The translations under genes and the position numbers were made by a program. Below are positions 7,954 to 16,056 of a stretch of 64,000 bases of DNA, piece by piece. The stretch covers positions 434,001 through 498,000 of the forward strand of contig NZ_LNQB01000073.1 in NCBI RefSeq assembly GCF_001651875.1, given 5' to 3'. Origin of the DNA: Sinorhizobium saheli. GTDB taxonomy: Bacteria; Pseudomonadota; Alphaproteobacteria; Rhizobiales; Rhizobiaceae. The notes beneath the pieces are model-generated. The model saw only the letters and a list, made by a program, of their open reading frames with translations, ran no database searches and was not told the origin of the DNA. Positions within the stretch are counted from its first letter, which is position 1. Each line of letters begins with the position of its first letter.

Positions 7954-9389
7954 GCGGCCGGCCGCCCTTCGAGCGGGAAGACCTTCGAGGGGTTCATGAT
8001 CCAGTCGGGATCGAAGGCCGCGCGCGCCGCCATCTGCTGGTCGAGATCGGCTCTGCTGTATTGATGCAGCATCAGGTCGCGCTTCTCGATGCCCACGCCA
8101 TGCTCGCCCGTTAGGCACCCCCCGGCATCGACACAGAGCTTGAGGATGTCGTTGCCGGCGGCTTCGGCCCGGGCCGCATCCTCCGAGTCGTTGATGTTGT
8201 AGAGGATCAGCGGGTGCATGTTGCCGTCGCCGGCATGGAAGACGTTGGCGACGCGAAGGCCGTAGCCCGCGACGATCTCGCCGGTCCGCCGCAACACATG
8301 GGAAAGCTGGCTGAGCGGCACGGTTCCGTCCATGCAGATGTAATCGGCGACGCGGCCGGTTGCGCCGAAGGCGGATTTCCGCCCCTTCCAGATCAGCGCC
8401 GCCTCCAGTGCCGACTGCGACTCCTTGATCGTGGCGACGCCATGGCGGCGGGCGATCTCGATGATGCCCTCGAGCATCGCATCCATTTCCGGCTCGGAAC
8501 CCTCGACCTCGACGATCAGCAGCGCCTCGACGTCGAGCGGATAGCCGGCATGGGCAAAGGCTTCGCAGATCTCGATCGCCGGCTTGTCCATGAATTCGAT
8601 CGCGACGGGGATGATGCCCGACCCGATGATATCCGCCACGCAGGAGCCCGCCGCCTCCGACGAGGCGAAGCCGAAGAGGACGGGGCGCGCGCCCTCGGGC
8701 TTGGCAATCAGCCGGACGGTCGCCTCCGTGACGATGCCGAGCTGGCCTTCCGAGCCGCAGACGAGGCCGAGCAGGTCGTAGCCGGGAGCATCGAGCGCCT
8801 TGCCGCCGAGTTCGATGACGGTGCCGTCGAAGAGCACCATCCTGACGCCGAGCAGGTTGTTGGTCGTCACCCCGTATTTCAGGCAATGGGCGCCGCCGGA
8901 ATTCATGCCGATATTGCCGCCGATGGTGCAGGCGAGCTGCGAGCTCGGGTCGGGGGCGTAGAAGAAGCCGTCGGCGCCCACGGCCTCGGAAATGTTGAGA
9001 TTGGTGACGCCCGCCTGGACCGTCGCCGTCCGGTTGAAGAGGTCGATATCGAGAATGCGCGACATTTTGGAAAGGCCGATGACGACGGCATCCTCCTGGG
9101 GAATGGCGCCGCCGGAAAGCGACGTGCCGGCGCCGCGCGGCACGACGGGAACGCCGTAGCGGCTGCAATATTTGAGCACCGCCGCCACCTGCTCCGTGGT
9201 CTCGGGAAGCGCGACGGCGAGCGGCATGCGGCGATAGGCGAGGAACGCATCCGTCTCGAACGGCTTCAGCCCGCGCTCCTCGCTGATGAGACAGCCTTCG
9301 GGCAGCAGATCGGCAAGATCGGCGATGATTTCCCGCCGACGGTCGAGGACGGCCTGCCTGGGCTTCAGAAAGCCGATCGTCTCCGGCAT
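7950..9389 (-). CDS. glcD: Glycolate oxidase catalytic FAD subunit
   Basis: A 479-residue flavoprotein that oxidises glycolate (and related 2-hydroxy acids). Its PCMH-type FAD domain contains V-P-R-G-A-G-T-S-L-S-G-G-A-I-P at about residues 67-81 and T-I-G-G-N-I-G-M-N-S-G-G-A-H. The FAD-oxidase C domain shows HAGDGNMHPLI and CLTGEHGVGIEKR, whose His residues bind the substrate region, and ends in MNPSKVFP. The ATG at 9389 is preceded by GGAGGA at a five-base spacing. It is the first gene of glcD-glcE-(membrane protein)-glcF and is divergent from a LysR regulator. Confidence 0.94.
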   Translation of the reverse strand: MPETIGFLKPRQAVLDRRREIIADLADLLPEGCLISEERGLKPFETDAFLAYRRMPLAVALPETTEQVAAVLKYCSRYGVPVVPRGAGTSLSGGAIPQEDAVVIGLSKMSRILDIDLFNRTATVQAGVTNLNISEAVGADGFFYAPDPSSQLACTIGGNIGMNSGGAHCLKYGVTTNNLLGVRMVLFDGTVIELGGKALDAPGYDLLGLVCGSEGQLGIVTEATVRLIAKPEGARPVLFGFASSEAAGSCVADIIGSGIIPVAIEFMDKPAIEICEAFAHAGYPLDVEALLIVEVEGSEPEMDAMLEGIIEIARRHGVATIKESQSALEAALIWKGRKSAFGATGRVADYICMDGTVPLSQLSHVLRRTGEIVAGYGLRVANVFHAGDGNMHPLILYNINDSEDAARAEAAGNDILKLCVDAGGCLTGEHGVGIEKRDLMLHQYSRADLDQQMAARAAFDPDWIMNPSKVFPLEGRPAA

Positions 9390-9414
9390 GAGTTCCTCCA
9401 ACCTGATGCATCCG

Positions 9415-9435
9415 GTGGTATTTTTTGTTTACCAC
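9415..9435. promoter_or_regulatory. Inverted repeat in the glcD/lysR divergent promoter region
   Basis: GTGGTA and TACCAC (perfect 6-bp arms) flank a nine-base T-rich spacer, 25 bases upstream of the glcD start. It is a candidate operator for the divergent LysR protein or for the nearby GntR-type regulator. Binding is inference only. Confidence 0.4.
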
Positions 9436-9497
9436 TCGAAAGGTGACGCGGCAAATGCTAATGATCCTTTCGCTTTTGGAAACAATGGTCAAGATTG

Positions 9498-10394
9498 ATG
9501 ACGAATCTCGGCGATCTCGAAATCTTCGCGCGGGTCGTAGCGGCCGGCAGCATGTCGGCGGCCGGCCGCACGCTCGGCTTTTCCGCAGCCGTGATTTCCA
9601 AGCGGATCAAGCGGCTCGAGGACAGGCTCGGCACGAGGCTCCTGCAGCGCACGACGCGGCAGATCTCGCTGACGGAGGCCGGGCAGGGCTTCTATGATCG
9701 CGTCCTCGGCATTCTCGCCGGCATCGAGGAGGCGGAGGCCTATGCATCGGGGCGCTCGTCGCAGGCGCAAGGGACGCTGCGCATTTCGGCCCCGACGTCC
9801 TTCGGCCGCATGCACATCGCACCGCATCTGACCGGCTTCATGAAGGATCACCCGGACCTCAAGCTCCACATCGTCCTCACCGACGATTTCACCGATATCG
9901 TCGCCGAAGGCTTCGACCTTGCCGTCCGCATCGGCGAACTGACCGATTCGAGCCTCGTCGCCCGCAAGCTGGCGCCGGTCCGCCGTCTGCTCTGCGCGGC
10001 GCCGAGCTACATTGCCCGCTACGGCATGCCGAGAGAGATCGGCGATCTCTCCGGCCACATCTGCCTGCCGGCACACAACAACGACAACTGGAAACTGGAA
10101 GGCCCCGAAGGCAGCCTCTCCTACCGGCCGGAGGGGCCGCTCGTCACCAACTCGTCGGAGATCATCCGCGAAGCGGTGATCGCCGGCGCCGGCATCGCGC
10201 TTCGCTCCACCTGGGACGTCGGCGCGGAATTGCGGGACGGACGCCTGGTGCAGGTGCTGCCGCAATGGGAGGGCTCACGCAACCTGACGCTTTCGGCGGT
10301 CTATCCGAGCCGGCAGTTCCTGCCGGCCAAGGTGCGGCTCTTCATCGACTATCTCGCCGCGCTCTACGGTCCCGTTCCCTATTGGGAGCAGTAA
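9498..10394 (+). CDS. LysR-family transcriptional regulator, divergent from glcD
   Basis: A 298-residue regulator. The N-terminal winged helix-turn-helix is at about residues 3-60 (LEIFARVVAAGSMSAAGRTL, then KRIKRLEDRLGTRLLQRTTR). An effector-binding domain follows from about 90 (GTLRISAPTSFGRMHIAP). It resembles the subgroup of LysR proteins in which the effector domain begins with this I-S-A-P-x-S-F-G pattern. It is divergent from the glc operon and so probably controls it, with glycolate or a related acid as a possible effector. A TTG one codon earlier is possible; the ATG at 9498 was chosen. Confidence 0.88.
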   Translation: MTNLGDLEIFARVVAAGSMSAAGRTLGFSAAVISKRIKRLEDRLGTRLLQRTTRQISLTEAGQGFYDRVLGILAGIEEAEAYASGRSSQAQGTLRISAPTSFGRMHIAPHLTGFMKDHPDLKLHIVLTDDFTDIVAEGFDLAVRIGELTDSSLVARKLAPVRRLLCAAPSYIARYGMPREIGDLSGHICLPAHNNDNWKLEGPEGSLSYRPEGPLVTNSSEIIREAVIAGAGIALRSTWDVGAELRDGRLVQVLPQWEGSRNLTLSAVYPSRQFLPAKVRLFIDYLAALYGPVPYWEQ

Positions 10395-10413
10395 AGATCG
10401 TGCAGTCAGGCGG

Positions 10414-11688
10414 CTATTTGTGGGCGCCTTCCTCGTGATGGCGGCGAATGCGCCGCACCACGAGCCAGACGCTGACGACCGCGAAGGGTACGGCAAGGCC
10501 GGTCAGCACGCCGGGATCGATCGGGAGCTCGTGGCTGACGGCCTTGGCGAGATAGCCGAGGAGCCCGACGACGTAATAGGAAATCGCCGCCACGGAGAGG
10601 CCCTCGACGGTCTGCTGCAGGCGCAACTGCAGCTTCGCGCGGCGATCCATCGAGTTCAGCAGCGCGCCGTTCTGCCGCTCGAGCTCGACGTCGATCCAGC
10701 TTCTGAGAAGCGCCGTGGCGCGCGCGAGCTTGCGCGACAGGTTCGCCTGCCGCTCCTCGACCGACTGGCAGGTGCGCATGGCAGGCGCCAGCCGGCGTTC
10801 GAGGAAGGTGCCGATGGTTTCGTAGCCGGGCACGGGCGTTTCGGCGAGCGTGCGGATGCGCTCCTGGACGATGTCGTGGTAGGCGCGGCTGGCGCCGAAG
10901 CGATAGAGGCTCAGGGCTGCCCCGGCCTCGACGTCGGCGGCAAGCCGGGTGATTTCGGCAAGCATCTCGTCGGCCTCGTCGCGCACGTTTTCCTTCATCC
11001 GCTGCGTCACCGCGGTGAGGCCGTCCTCGGTGCGGCGGATTTCCGGCGACAGGGATCGCGCCAGCGGCAGGCCCAAAAGGGCGAGCGTGCGGTAGGTCTC
11101 GATGTCGAGAAGGCGCTGCACCAGGGCGCCGGTGCCGGCCTCGGTCATGCCGCGGTCGATGACGAGGATCTGGGTGAGCCCGTCGCCGTTCTGGCGAAAA
11201 TCGGTGAGCAGCACCGCCTGGCCGTTCTTGGTTTCGCTGTAGCAGAGGCTCGTCGGGTCGAAGGCCTCGATCGCCTCGCGCGTCTCCGGCGTATCGGGGC
11301 GGATCTCGAGCCGGATGCCGGAGATCAGCGACCCCGGCGGCGAAAACCCGTCGCCGAAGGGATGGATGGGCACCTCGCCGCCGAAGCGTTCCGGCGCCGG
11401 CGCGTCCCAGAAATAGGTGGAGAATTCCGTGTGCCGTTCCCAGCGCAGCGTCCCCTGCCCCCAGGGCAAGGCATGATGGTTGGCATCGCGGCCCGGCGGC
11501 GCAACCCCACGCGAACGCGACAGTTCGGAGAGCACCGCATGATCGACGGCCGAGCCGCCCTCGGTCATGAAGGCCAGCTGAAAGATGACACGCGGCGTCG
11601 TCACCAGGGCGTAGGGCCGCGCGTGAACCTCGCCGAGCGCCTGGGAGCGCAAGGTTGCCGCCGGAAATGCGAAATTCCCTTTTGCCAT
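10414..11688 (-). CDS. DUF3422 family membrane-anchored protein
   Basis: A 424-residue protein of a conserved proteobacterial family of unknown function. The first 340 residues are soluble; near the N-terminus is a conserved segment LGEVHARPYALV. Two hydrophobic segments lie near the C-terminus (about 356-375, AAISYYVVGLLGYLAKAV, and 388-408, VLTGLAVPFAVVSVWLVV), followed by a basic tail RRIRRHHEEG. A helical, Arg-rich stretch before the membrane part is likely to form a coiled coil. The topology resembles CorA-like or tail-anchored proteins. It is convergent with the LysR gene (19-base gap). No specific role can be assigned. Confidence 0.8.
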   Translation of the reverse strand: MAKGNFAFPAATLRSQALGEVHARPYALVTTPRVIFQLAFMTEGGSAVDHAVLSELSRSRGVAPPGRDANHHALPWGQGTLRWERHTEFSTYFWDAPAPERFGGEVPIHPFGDGFSPPGSLISGIRLEIRPDTPETREAIEAFDPTSLCYSETKNGQAVLLTDFRQNGDGLTQILVIDRGMTEAGTGALVQRLLDIETYRTLALLGLPLARSLSPEIRRTEDGLTAVTQRMKENVRDEADEMLAEITRLAADVEAGAALSLYRFGASRAYHDIVQERIRTLAETPVPGYETIGTFLERRLAPAMRTCQSVEERQANLSRKLARATALLRSWIDVELERQNGALLNSMDRRAKLQLRLQQTVEGLSVAAISYYVVGLLGYLAKAVSHELPIDPGVLTGLAVPFAVVSVWLVVRRIRRHHEEGAHK

Positions 11689-11790
11689 GAAGCGTTTCGT
11701 CCCCCTCGCGCGTTCATCACCGCCTTCTTATCAACGAGTCGAGCCAAATGAACAGGACGCATTGACGCAGTTTGACTTTTGTCAGCATGG

Positions 11791-11839
11791 CCGGCAAGTG
11801 GACAATCGATTTGACCACTTGCCGGAGACTGCTAGATTG
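11791..11839 (+). promoter_or_regulatory. Predicted promoter with overlapping palindrome upstream of the GntR gene
   Basis: Perfect 11-bp arms CCGGCAAGTGG (11791-11801) and CCACTTGCCGG (11815-11825) enclose 13 bases. A TTGACC -35 (11811-11816) lies inside the palindrome, and TAGATT (11834-11839) is a -10 at 17-base spacing. The gene start is 60 bases further on. The layout suggests autorepression by the GntR protein. Confidence 0.5.
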
Positions 11840-11898
11840 CCGCCTGAGCGGCAAGGACGATTTGCGAAGGCGACTTCCGGTCCGCGAGGAGACAGGCC

Positions 11899-12690
11899 GT
11901 GACGGAAGACCAGACAGACCTCTATGCGCGTATCAGCCACAGCCGGACGGCGGACGAGGTCGTGCAGCAGATCGAGCTCCTGATCCTGGAGGGGGTGTTG
12001 CGCGACGGCGACCGCCTGCCGGCCGAGCGGGAGCTGTCGAAACGGTTCGACGTCTCACGCCCGATCCTGCGCGAAGCGCTCAAGGAATTGGAAGCGCGCG
12101 GCCTGGTCGAGAGCCGGCACGGCGGCGGCACCTTCGTCGCCGACGTGGTCGGACGGATCTTCTCGAAGCCGTTGATCGACCTGATCGGACGCCACCACAA
12201 GGCGACGCAGGACTATCTCGAATACCGGCGCGAACTCGAAGGCCTGACGGCGGAGCTCGCAGCGACGCGCGCCACCGACTTCGACCGCGATATCCTCACC
12301 CGCGTCATCGAACGCATGCGCGCCGCCCACGAGAGCGGCGACTTCGACGCGGAGCTCGAAGCCGACGTCGAGCTGCACAATGCAATCGGGGAAAGCGCGC
12401 ACAACATCATCCTCCTGCACACGCTTCGCGCCTGCTATCGGCTGCTGACGCAGGGCATCTTCTTTCACCGCAGTTCGGTCTTCCGCGCTCCCGGCGCGCG
12501 CGACCAGCTTCTCGCCCAGCACGAGGCGATCTACGCCGCCATCATGGCCGGCGACCCGAGGGCGGCGAAGGCCGCGGCGCAAAGCCATATCGACTTCGTC
12601 GCCGCCGCCGCGCGCGAAGCGGAGCGGAGCGGCGAATGGGCCCGCATCGCCCGCCTCCGGCTGCAGCAGCGCGATCGCGCCGGCGCCTGA
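11899..12690 (+). CDS. GntR-family regulator, FadR/FCD subfamily
   Basis: A 263-residue repressor-type regulator. The GntR winged helix spans about residues 15-85, with the signature L-P-A-E-R-E-L-S-K-R-F-x-V-S-R-P-I-L-R-E-A-L-K followed by L-E-A-R-G-L-V. The helical FCD ligand domain (about 100-245) retains the D-x3-H near residue 155 and further His residues (FHRSS, QHEAI, AAQSHIDFV) that bind a metal and a carboxylic-acid ligand in FadR-type proteins. Such proteins often sense lactate, glycolate or pyruvate; the glc operon is 2.5 kb away. The start is GTG with GAGGAG seven bases upstream. The palindrome over the predicted promoter suggests autoregulation. Confidence 0.88.
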   Translation: MTEDQTDLYARISHSRTADEVVQQIELLILEGVLRDGDRLPAERELSKRFDVSRPILREALKELEARGLVESRHGGGTFVADVVGRIFSKPLIDLIGRHHKATQDYLEYRRELEGLTAELAATRATDFDRDILTRVIERMRAAHESGDFDAELEADVELHNAIGESAHNIILLHTLRACYRLLTQGIFFHRSSVFRAPGARDQLLAQHEAIYAAIMAGDPRAAKAAAQSHIDFVAAAAREAERSGEWARIARLRLQQRDRAGA

Positions 12691-12905
12691 TCCCTCCCGC
12701 AATAGCGGTTCCGTGACCGGGAACCCCGTTTCCTGGCATGCCGCCCATCGACGCATTACATCTGGTCACGAGCGGAACCGCCGCGGAACCCACAGGGCGC
12801 TCGGCGGTTATCCGCGCACGGAAATCATTTACACGCAGGGCAGGCAAGCCATACATTTAGCAATGGCTGATTCCCGCTGATTCGAGATGAGGAGTGTTGG
12901 TCCCG

Positions 12906-13403
12906 TTGAATATCCTGCACCGGATAGCCTCTGACGTGCACCTGATGCTGCGCCGCCCGGCGCGCATGCAGTATGCCGCGCTGTGCTACCGCGTCGGCAA
13001 GAAGGCGGCACCCGAAATCCTGTTGATCACCAGCCGCGATACCGGCCGTTGGGTCATCCCGAAGGGATGGCCGATGCAGGGGAAGAGCGCGTACGAAGTC
13101 GCCGAGCGCGAGGCCTACGAGGAGGCCGGCGTCAAGGGCAGGACACAGAAGGCCTCGATCGGCTCCTATGTCTATCGCAAGCGCATGGACCATGGCGTGG
13201 CGATCTCGTGCAAGGTGCAGGTCCATGCGCTCGAAGTCGAGGATTTCTGCAAGAATTTCCCCGAGAAGGGCACGAGGCGGCTCGAATGGGTCGACTACCG
13301 GGAAGCGGCAAAGCGCGTTGCCGAGCCTTCGCTGAAAGAGCTGATCCTCGGCTTCGGCAAGCGAATGAGCCCTCCGCCTGAGCCGCGGACGGCAAACGGC
13401 TGA
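12906..13403 (+). CDS. NUDIX hydrolase (diphosphoinositol-phosphohydrolase-like subgroup)
   Basis: About 165 residues. The domain starts with MQYAALCYRVGKK and has the segment TGRWVIPKGWP immediately before the Nudix box. The box itself reads G-W-P-M-Q-G-K-S-A-Y-E-V-A-E-R-E-A-Y-E-E-A-G-V, so the metal-binding R-E-x2-E-E-x-G part is intact, but the usual first Glu (G-x5-E) is Lys. The same K is seen, as I remember, in other rhizobial members of this group. The substrate is unknown (a nucleotide or inositol pyrophosphate). The start is uncertain: TTG at 12906 with AGGAG upstream is used, and GTG at 12894 or TTG at 12897 would add three or four residues. Confidence 0.82.
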   Translation: MNILHRIASDVHLMLRRPARMQYAALCYRVGKKAAPEILLITSRDTGRWVIPKGWPMQGKSAYEVAEREAYEEAGVKGRTQKASIGSYVYRKRMDHGVAISCKVQVHALEVEDFCKNFPEKGTRRLEWVDYREAAKRVAEPSLKELILGFGKRMSPPPEPRTANG

Positions 13404-13552
13404 CGGCTCCGGCCGCGTCGATGCCCGCCAGGCCTGGAAAGATTTCCGCCGGCACCGTCCCTTTCCCCTTCCTTGAATTTCGCTTGAACGCCCCGGCCCG
13501 TGCGGCTACTGGCGACCTGACAACAGAGAAAGACCGGTGGGGAGAACGATTG

Positions 13553-15058
13553 GTGGCCAAGCCGCGCCCGCGCCTCGAAAAGCTGACGCTCGACAAGGAT
13601 CTCGACAAGGTCAGCCTTGCCGAGGAGGCGTCGCACCATGTGATGCGCCGATTGGCGGCTCCAGGCCTGGCGGCCCTCTTCCTCCTCCTCAGCATGGGCT
13701 TTGCCGCGACCTATTTCACCGGTGCGTCCGGCGGCGCCGTCGTTGTCGTCGCGGCGGCAGTCGCGGCCTACATGGCGATGAACATCGGTGCCAACGACGT
13801 GACGAACAACGTCGGCGCGGCGGTCGGCGCAAAGGCCATGTCCATGGCAACGGCACTGGCGATCGCCGCCATATTCGAGATCGCGGGTGCGCTGATCGCC
13901 GGGCGCAGGGTGACGCTTACCATCGAGGCCGGCATCATCCACGGGACGCAGGTCATGCGTGCCGACGAACTGGTCTGGGTGATGATGGCGGCGCTGCTTT
14001 CGTCAGCGATCTGGATCAACGTCGCCACTTTTGCGCGTGCGCCGGTGTCGACCACGCATTCGGTCATCGGCGGCATCGTGGGCGCCGGCGTGGCCGCGGC
14101 CGGGCTCGGCAGCGTCAAATGGTGGGCGATCGCGGGGATCACGGCGAGCTGGTCCGTTTCGCCACTGCTCGGCGGCGCCCTCGCCGCCCTGTTTCTGGCA
14201 TTTCTGAAGGAATTCGTCACCTACCAGGACGACAAGATTGCGGCGGCGCGGCGCTGGATGCCGATCGCACTCGGCGTGATGGCCGGCGCCTTCACCGCCT
14301 ACGTCGCCGTTTTCGCCCTCGTGCACCTCGCCGTGATCTCGCTTGCGGCCGGCCTGTCGATCGGCGTCGCCACCGGCACCGCCTGCTATATGCTCTCCAA
14401 GCCATGGATCCGTCGCCATTCGGAAGGGCTCGACAATCGCAACCAGTCGCTGCGCAAGCTGTTCCGGGTGCCGCTCATCTTCGCCGCCGCGCTCCTCTCC
14501 TTCGCGCACGGCGCCAACGACGTGTCGAATGCCATCGGCCCCCTGGTGGCGATCGTCTCGGCTGTCGATGGCGCGGTATCGACGGCGCGGTCGGAGGCGC
14601 CGTTCTGGGTGCTGCTCATCGGCGCGCTCGGCATCTCGCTTGGCCTCACCCTTTACGGCCCGCTGCTGATCCGCGTCGTCGGCGAGGAGATCACCCGGCT
14701 CAATCCCATGCGGGCCTTCTGCGTGGCGCTGGCGACCGCGGTCACGGTGCTGATCGCCTCGGCGCTCGGGCTGCCGATCAGTTCCACCCACACAGCGGTC
14801 GGCGGCGTATTCGGCGTCGGTTTCTTCCGCGAATGGTACACGCGCCGCTCGACCCGGCGGGTCGATTATGTCCGGCGCAAGACCGGCCAGGCCGATTTCA
14901 TGGAGAAGGTGGAAACGAATTTCGCCGAGGTGCGCCGCCGCCGGCTCGTGCGCCGGTCCTATTTCCTGACGATCGTCGCTGCCTGGGTGATCACGGTGCC
15001 CGCGTCGGCGCTGCTCTCGGCGATCGTCTATCTCCTGCTTTCCAGTCTGTTTCTGTAG
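13553..15058 (+). CDS. PiT-family inorganic phosphate transporter
   Basis: A 501-residue inner-membrane permease of the PiT (PHO-4) family, which co-transports phosphate (as metal-phosphate) with protons or sodium. The two family signatures are present as inverted halves: G-A-N-D-V-T-N-N-V-G near residue 83 and G-A-N-D-V-S-N-A-I-G near residue 321. About ten hydrophobic segments and a large basic central loop (residues about 220-300) are visible. Its soluble N-terminus of about 40 residues is longer than that of typical Pit proteins. The start was placed at GTG 13553 (or the adjacent TTG) because GGGGAGAA precedes it. The next gene, rsmE, starts 12 bases after the stop. Confidence 0.9.
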   Translation: MAKPRPRLEKLTLDKDLDKVSLAEEASHHVMRRLAAPGLAALFLLLSMGFAATYFTGASGGAVVVVAAAVAAYMAMNIGANDVTNNVGAAVGAKAMSMATALAIAAIFEIAGALIAGRRVTLTIEAGIIHGTQVMRADELVWVMMAALLSSAIWINVATFARAPVSTTHSVIGGIVGAGVAAAGLGSVKWWAIAGITASWSVSPLLGGALAALFLAFLKEFVTYQDDKIAAARRWMPIALGVMAGAFTAYVAVFALVHLAVISLAAGLSIGVATGTACYMLSKPWIRRHSEGLDNRNQSLRKLFRVPLIFAAALLSFAHGANDVSNAIGPLVAIVSAVDGAVSTARSEAPFWVLLIGALGISLGLTLYGPLLIRVVGEEITRLNPMRAFCVALATAVTVLIASALGLPISSTHTAVGGVFGVGFFREWYTRRSTRRVDYVRRKTGQADFMEKVETNFAEVRRRRLVRRSYFLTIVAAWVITVPASALLSAIVYLLLSSLFL

Positions 15059-15070
15059 AGGTGGTCCATA

Positions 15071-15808
15071 ATGCGCGCCAACTTCCGCATGCAGCGCCTG
15101 TTCATCGAGAGTCCGCTTCACGCCGGCGCCAGGCACGAGACCACGCGAGAGCAGTTCAACTACCTCGTCAATGTGCTCCGATTCGACGAGGGATCGGCGC
15201 TTCTCGTGTTCAACGGCCGGGATGGCGAGTGGCGCGCGGAGTTCACCATGCCCTCGCGCAAGCAGGCGGTTCTCGTCGCCACCGAACAGACCCGCCCCCA
15301 GCCGGAGCCTTCGGACCTCGTCTACCTGTTCGCGCCGCTCAAGGCCGGCCGGCTCGACTATCTCGTGCAGAAGGCCGTCGAGATGGGGGCGGGCGTGCTG
15401 CAGCCGGTGATGACGCAGCATGTGCAGGGCAAGCTCGGCAATCTCGAGCGCGTGCGCGCCAATGTCATCGAGGCAGCCGAGCAATGCGGCGTACTCGGCA
15501 TTCCGGCCGTCGAGCCGCCGCGCAAGCTCGAGGAGCTCGTGACGACCTGGCCGCGCGACCGGCGCATCATCTTCTGCGACGAGGGCAATGAAGGCCAGAA
15601 TCCGTTGCCGATCCTCAAGGGGATCACGGAACGCCGCCTGGCCCTGCTGATCGGTCCGGAGGGCGGCTTCTCGGAGGCCGAGCGGACGCTTCTCAGAAGC
15701 CTCGATTTCGTGACGGCAATTCCGCTCGGCCCGCGCATCCTGCGCGCCGACACGGCGGCGGTCGCCGCCATGGCGGTCATCCAGGCTGCGGTCGGCGACT
15801 GGCGATAG
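15071..15808 (+). CDS. rsmE: 16S rRNA (uracil-1498-N3)-methyltransferase
   Basis: A 245-residue SPOUT-class methyltransferase that methylates U1498 in the decoding region of 16S rRNA. A PUA-like N-terminal domain (about 1-75, with [11 protein letters not shown] and [16 protein letters not shown]) precedes the knotted SAM-binding domain. There the sequence shows [13 protein letters not shown] at about 196-208 and [12 protein letters not shown] at about 221-232. Length is normal. It lies 12 bases downstream of the phosphate transporter, so both are probably one transcript. Confidence 0.93.
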   Translation: MRANFRMQRLFIESPLHAGARHETTREQFNYLVNVLRFDEGSALLVFNGRDGEWRAEFTMPSRKQAVLVATEQTRPQPEPSDLVYLFAPLKAGRLDYLVQKAVEMGAGVLQPVMTQHVQGKLGNLERVRANVIEAAEQCGVLGIPAVEPPRKLEELVTTWPRDRRIIFCDEGNEGQNPLPILKGITERRLALLIGPEGGFSEAERTLLRSLDFVTAIPLGPRILRADTAAVAAMAVIQAAVGDWR

Positions 15809-15837
15809 CCCCTGCCCGACGGCGCCGCTCGTGTCGT

Positions 15838-15915
15838 CAGATGCGCCGAAGGTCGCTGTAGCGGTTTGAATTCCTGCGTGATTTAGTCCGCAAGCCGGTT
15901 GCGATATAAGGGACC
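15838..15915. repeat. Diverged copy of the 75-bp repeat (family R2)
   Basis: CAGATGCGCCGAAGGTCGC, TGTAGCGGTTTGAATTCCTG and GATATAAGGGA line up in order with CAGACGCGCAAAGGTCGC, GCAGCACTTTGAATTGCTG and GATTTAAGGAC of the copy at 46768-46852. It is the only recognisable content of the rsmE-gshA intergenic region. Confidence 0.5.
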
Positions 15916-16056
15916 GGGCAGCGGCACGCCGACACGGAGTTTTTTTGACGCCACCTTGAAAGAAATTGACTTGCACCGCACTTGAATCCGGTCCAAGCAC
16001 CCTCCATCCACTCCTGCTGACCGCCGGGAGCCGTCCAGACAAAAGAAGACGAATAC

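Noticed and set aside
6742-9492. A single 916-codon open frame on the minus strand covering glcE and most of glcD
   Set aside because: The glcD protein is encoded in another frame here with all family motifs; the upstream part of this frame is only a GC-rich shadow. The glcE start is the ATG at 7953.
14003-16042. Long minus-strand frame antisense to the phosphate transporter and rsmE
   Set aside because: Low-complexity Arg/Asp/Gly composition typical of antisense frames in GC-rich genes, no family motif, no ribosome binding site.
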